Shown: piece by piece, positions 21,408-22,460 of the stretch
Layout of the letters: each line of letters opens with the position of its first letter
How positions within the stretch are numbered: the stretch's first letter is position 1
The notes under the pieces: model-generated
Told to the model about the DNA's origin: nothing
The model's database searches: none
Seen by the model: only the letters and a program-made list of their open reading frames with translations
Source: CAYSRM01 sp964475205
GTDB taxonomy: Bacteria; Verrucomicrobiota; Kiritimatiellia; UBA8416; CAYSRM01
Direction: 5' to 3'
NCBI GenBank assembly: GCA_964475205.1
Contig: CAYYVQ010000054.1
Coordinates: 1 to 22,460 of the forward strand
Length of the DNA: 22,460 bases
Position numbers and translations under genes: made by a program

Positions 21408-22409
21408 ATGAAATCTCACAAATTCGTTGATAAAGTCAAAATACGCGTAAAAGCGGGTGATGGCGGAAACGGCTGCGCTAGTTTCCGTCGTGAGAAATTT
21501 CTGCCCAAGGGCGGACCTGACGGCGGCGACGGCGGACGCGGAGGGCACGTGATCCTCCGCGGCGACAAAAACGAGAACTCTCTGATCCGCCTTCACTATA
21601 ACCCGGACCGCAGGGCCGAAAAAGGCGGCCATGGAAAAGGCAAGAAACTTCACGGCAGAAACGGAAGCGACCTGGTGGCAAAGATTCCCTGCGGCACGGA
21701 AGTCTGGGACAAGGAAAGCGGCGAGTTCCTTGGGGACATCGTAGAACACGGACAGAGCATTTTAGTTGCCCGAGGTGGATCAGGCGGCAAAGGCAACAGC
21801 CGCTTCAAAACCTCCACAAACCGCGCGCCGCGGGAATTCACGCCGGGCGAACCCGGCGAAGAACACAATCTGCAACTTATCCTCAAACTGGTAGCAGATG
21901 TCGGCCTGGTCGGATTGCCGAATGCAGGCAAATCTTCGCTCCTTGCCCGCATCAGCCATGCTCATCCCAAAGTGGCCCCCTATCCTTTCACAACATTGAA
22001 CCCTGTTGTGGGAACTCTGATTTTTGAAGATTATTCCCGCATTACCGTTGCAGACGTTCCGGGAATAATCAAAGGCGCGCACCAGGGCGTAGGTTTAGGC
22101 CATGATTTTCTCAGACATATCGAACGTTCCAGGTTCCTGATTTTCGTGATCGATATGTCCGGAACTGACGGCAGAAATCCGACCGAAGATTACAGGGTAA
22201 TAAGGGAAGAGCTCAAAAGGCATAAGCCTGAACTTGCTCAACGCCCCTCGCTGGCGGTCGCAAATAAAATGGACCTTTCAGGATCAGAAGAAAGAATTAC
22301 TTCTTTCCGGAAAAACACCGGAATCTCCCCGATCGAAGTCTCTGCGGCAACCGGCGCAGGAATCGACCTGCTGCGCGAATCGATCTACAGCATGATTAAC
22401 GCGCCTTGA
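21408..22409 (+). CDS. obgE: GTPase Obg/CgtA, ribosome assembly and stress regulator
   Basis: 333 aa. The N-terminal Obg fold (about 1-160) is Gly-rich: GDGGNGCASFRREKFLPKGG then DGGDGGRGGHV, and GGSGGKGNSRF near 123-133. The G domain has G1 GLPNAGKSS (169-177), a switch-II DVPG (216-219), G4 NKMD (286-289) and G5 SAA (about 312). It ends right after the G domain, so the optional OCT domain is absent. It binds the 50S subunit and couples ribosome maturation to the GTP/ppGpp state. The ATG at 21408 has no convincing Shine-Dalgarno, and a 100-nt gap separates it from rpmA. Its TGA stop lies inside the 55-bp repeat copy B. Confidence 0.97.
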   Translation: MKSHKFVDKVKIRVKAGDGGNGCASFRREKFLPKGGPDGGDGGRGGHVILRGDKNENSLIRLHYNPDRRAEKGGHGKGKKLHGRNGSDLVAKIPCGTEVWDKESGEFLGDIVEHGQSILVARGGSGGKGNSRFKTSTNRAPREFTPGEPGEEHNLQLILKLVADVGLVGLPNAGKSSLLARISHAHPKVAPYPFTTLNPVVGTLIFEDYSRITVADVPGIIKGAHQGVGLGHDFLRHIERSRFLIFVIDMSGTDGRNPTEDYRVIREELKRHKPELAQRPSLAVANKMDLSGSEERITSFRKNTGISPIEVSAATGAGIDLLRESIYSMINAP

Positions 22410-22460
22410 TCACACTTTTTCGAGCAGAAACGGTTCAGAGTATTGGCAGTGTGGGTCGAA
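22406..22460 (-). repeat. 55-bp dispersed repeat, copy B (cut by the window end)
   Basis: Reverse complement of 1995-2049 with about three mismatches. It begins at the obg stop codon (CCTTGATCACACTTTTTC) and continues to the last base, so its true length is unknown. Both copies start directly at or just after a gene's stop codon, in the same orientation relative to that gene. Confidence 0.85.

Noticed and set aside
1..22460. CRISPR array, rRNA, tRNA or complete insertion sequence
   Set aside because: No regularly spaced repeats with unique spacers, no rRNA or tRNA signatures and no intact transposase were seen.

Overview
The window reads as chromosomal DNA of a Gram-negative bacterium with roughly balanced base composition. 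No rRNA or tRNA gene is visible. Taxonomy can only be guessed. A REP-associated (RAYT-type) transposase tail with a DnaA-like C-terminal domain, small dispersed intergenic repeats, a class II ribonucleotide reductase and several carbohydrate-active enzymes would fit a PVC-type lineage (Lentisphaerota/Kiritimatiellota or similar). That is inference, not something the sequence proves.

Layout. (1) 1-2050 is an accessory patch. A GH28-family beta-helix glycosidase gene (minus strand) lies between inverted copies of a 27-bp repeat that is the 3' end of a RAYT-type transposase gene. A 3' fragment of such a gene (1574-1849), a third copy of the 27-mer, a Asp/Glu-codon minisatellite and a 55-bp dispersed repeat follow. 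(2) 2056-8240 is a run of minus-strand genes. Reading in transcription order: a glutaredoxin-like protein, a monomeric B12-dependent ribonucleoside-triphosphate reductase, a membrane-anchored AsmA-like protein and a small Mth938-domain protein, which overlap or nearly touch. After two gaps of 197 and 170 nt come a DUF2267 protein and a translationally coupled phosphoribosyltransferase/alpha-beta-hydrolase pair. (3) 8241-11490 holds a small acidic protein and a GT39-like membrane glycosyltransferase with a TPR tail (both minus), bracketed by 28-bp direct repeats. (4) 11491-14420 carries an MFS permease and a nitronate monooxygenase-family flavoprotein (plus strand). (5) 14543-20569 is a plus-strand cluster of GH130, GT4, GH130, TrkH/KtrB and TrkA/KtrA. 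Three junctions are 4-nt ATGA overlaps, so a beta-mannoside-type phosphorylase/glycosyltransferase set is physically tied to potassium uptake. (6) 20691-22409 is the conserved rplU-rpmA-obg operon.

The most interesting element is the GH130-GT4-GH130-TrkH-TrkA cluster. A single message encoding two glycoside phosphorylase-like enzymes, a retaining-type glycosyltransferase and a K+ channel with its nucleotide-binding regulator suggests a sugar-storage or compatible-solute response linked to osmotic K+ uptake. It is preceded by a 35-codon leader ORF that covers the Shine-Dalgarno of the first gene. The second theme is repeats. The 55-bp repeat after the hydrolase gene (1995-2049) recurs inverted directly after obg at the right end of the window (22406-22460), so about 20 kb lies between inverted copies.
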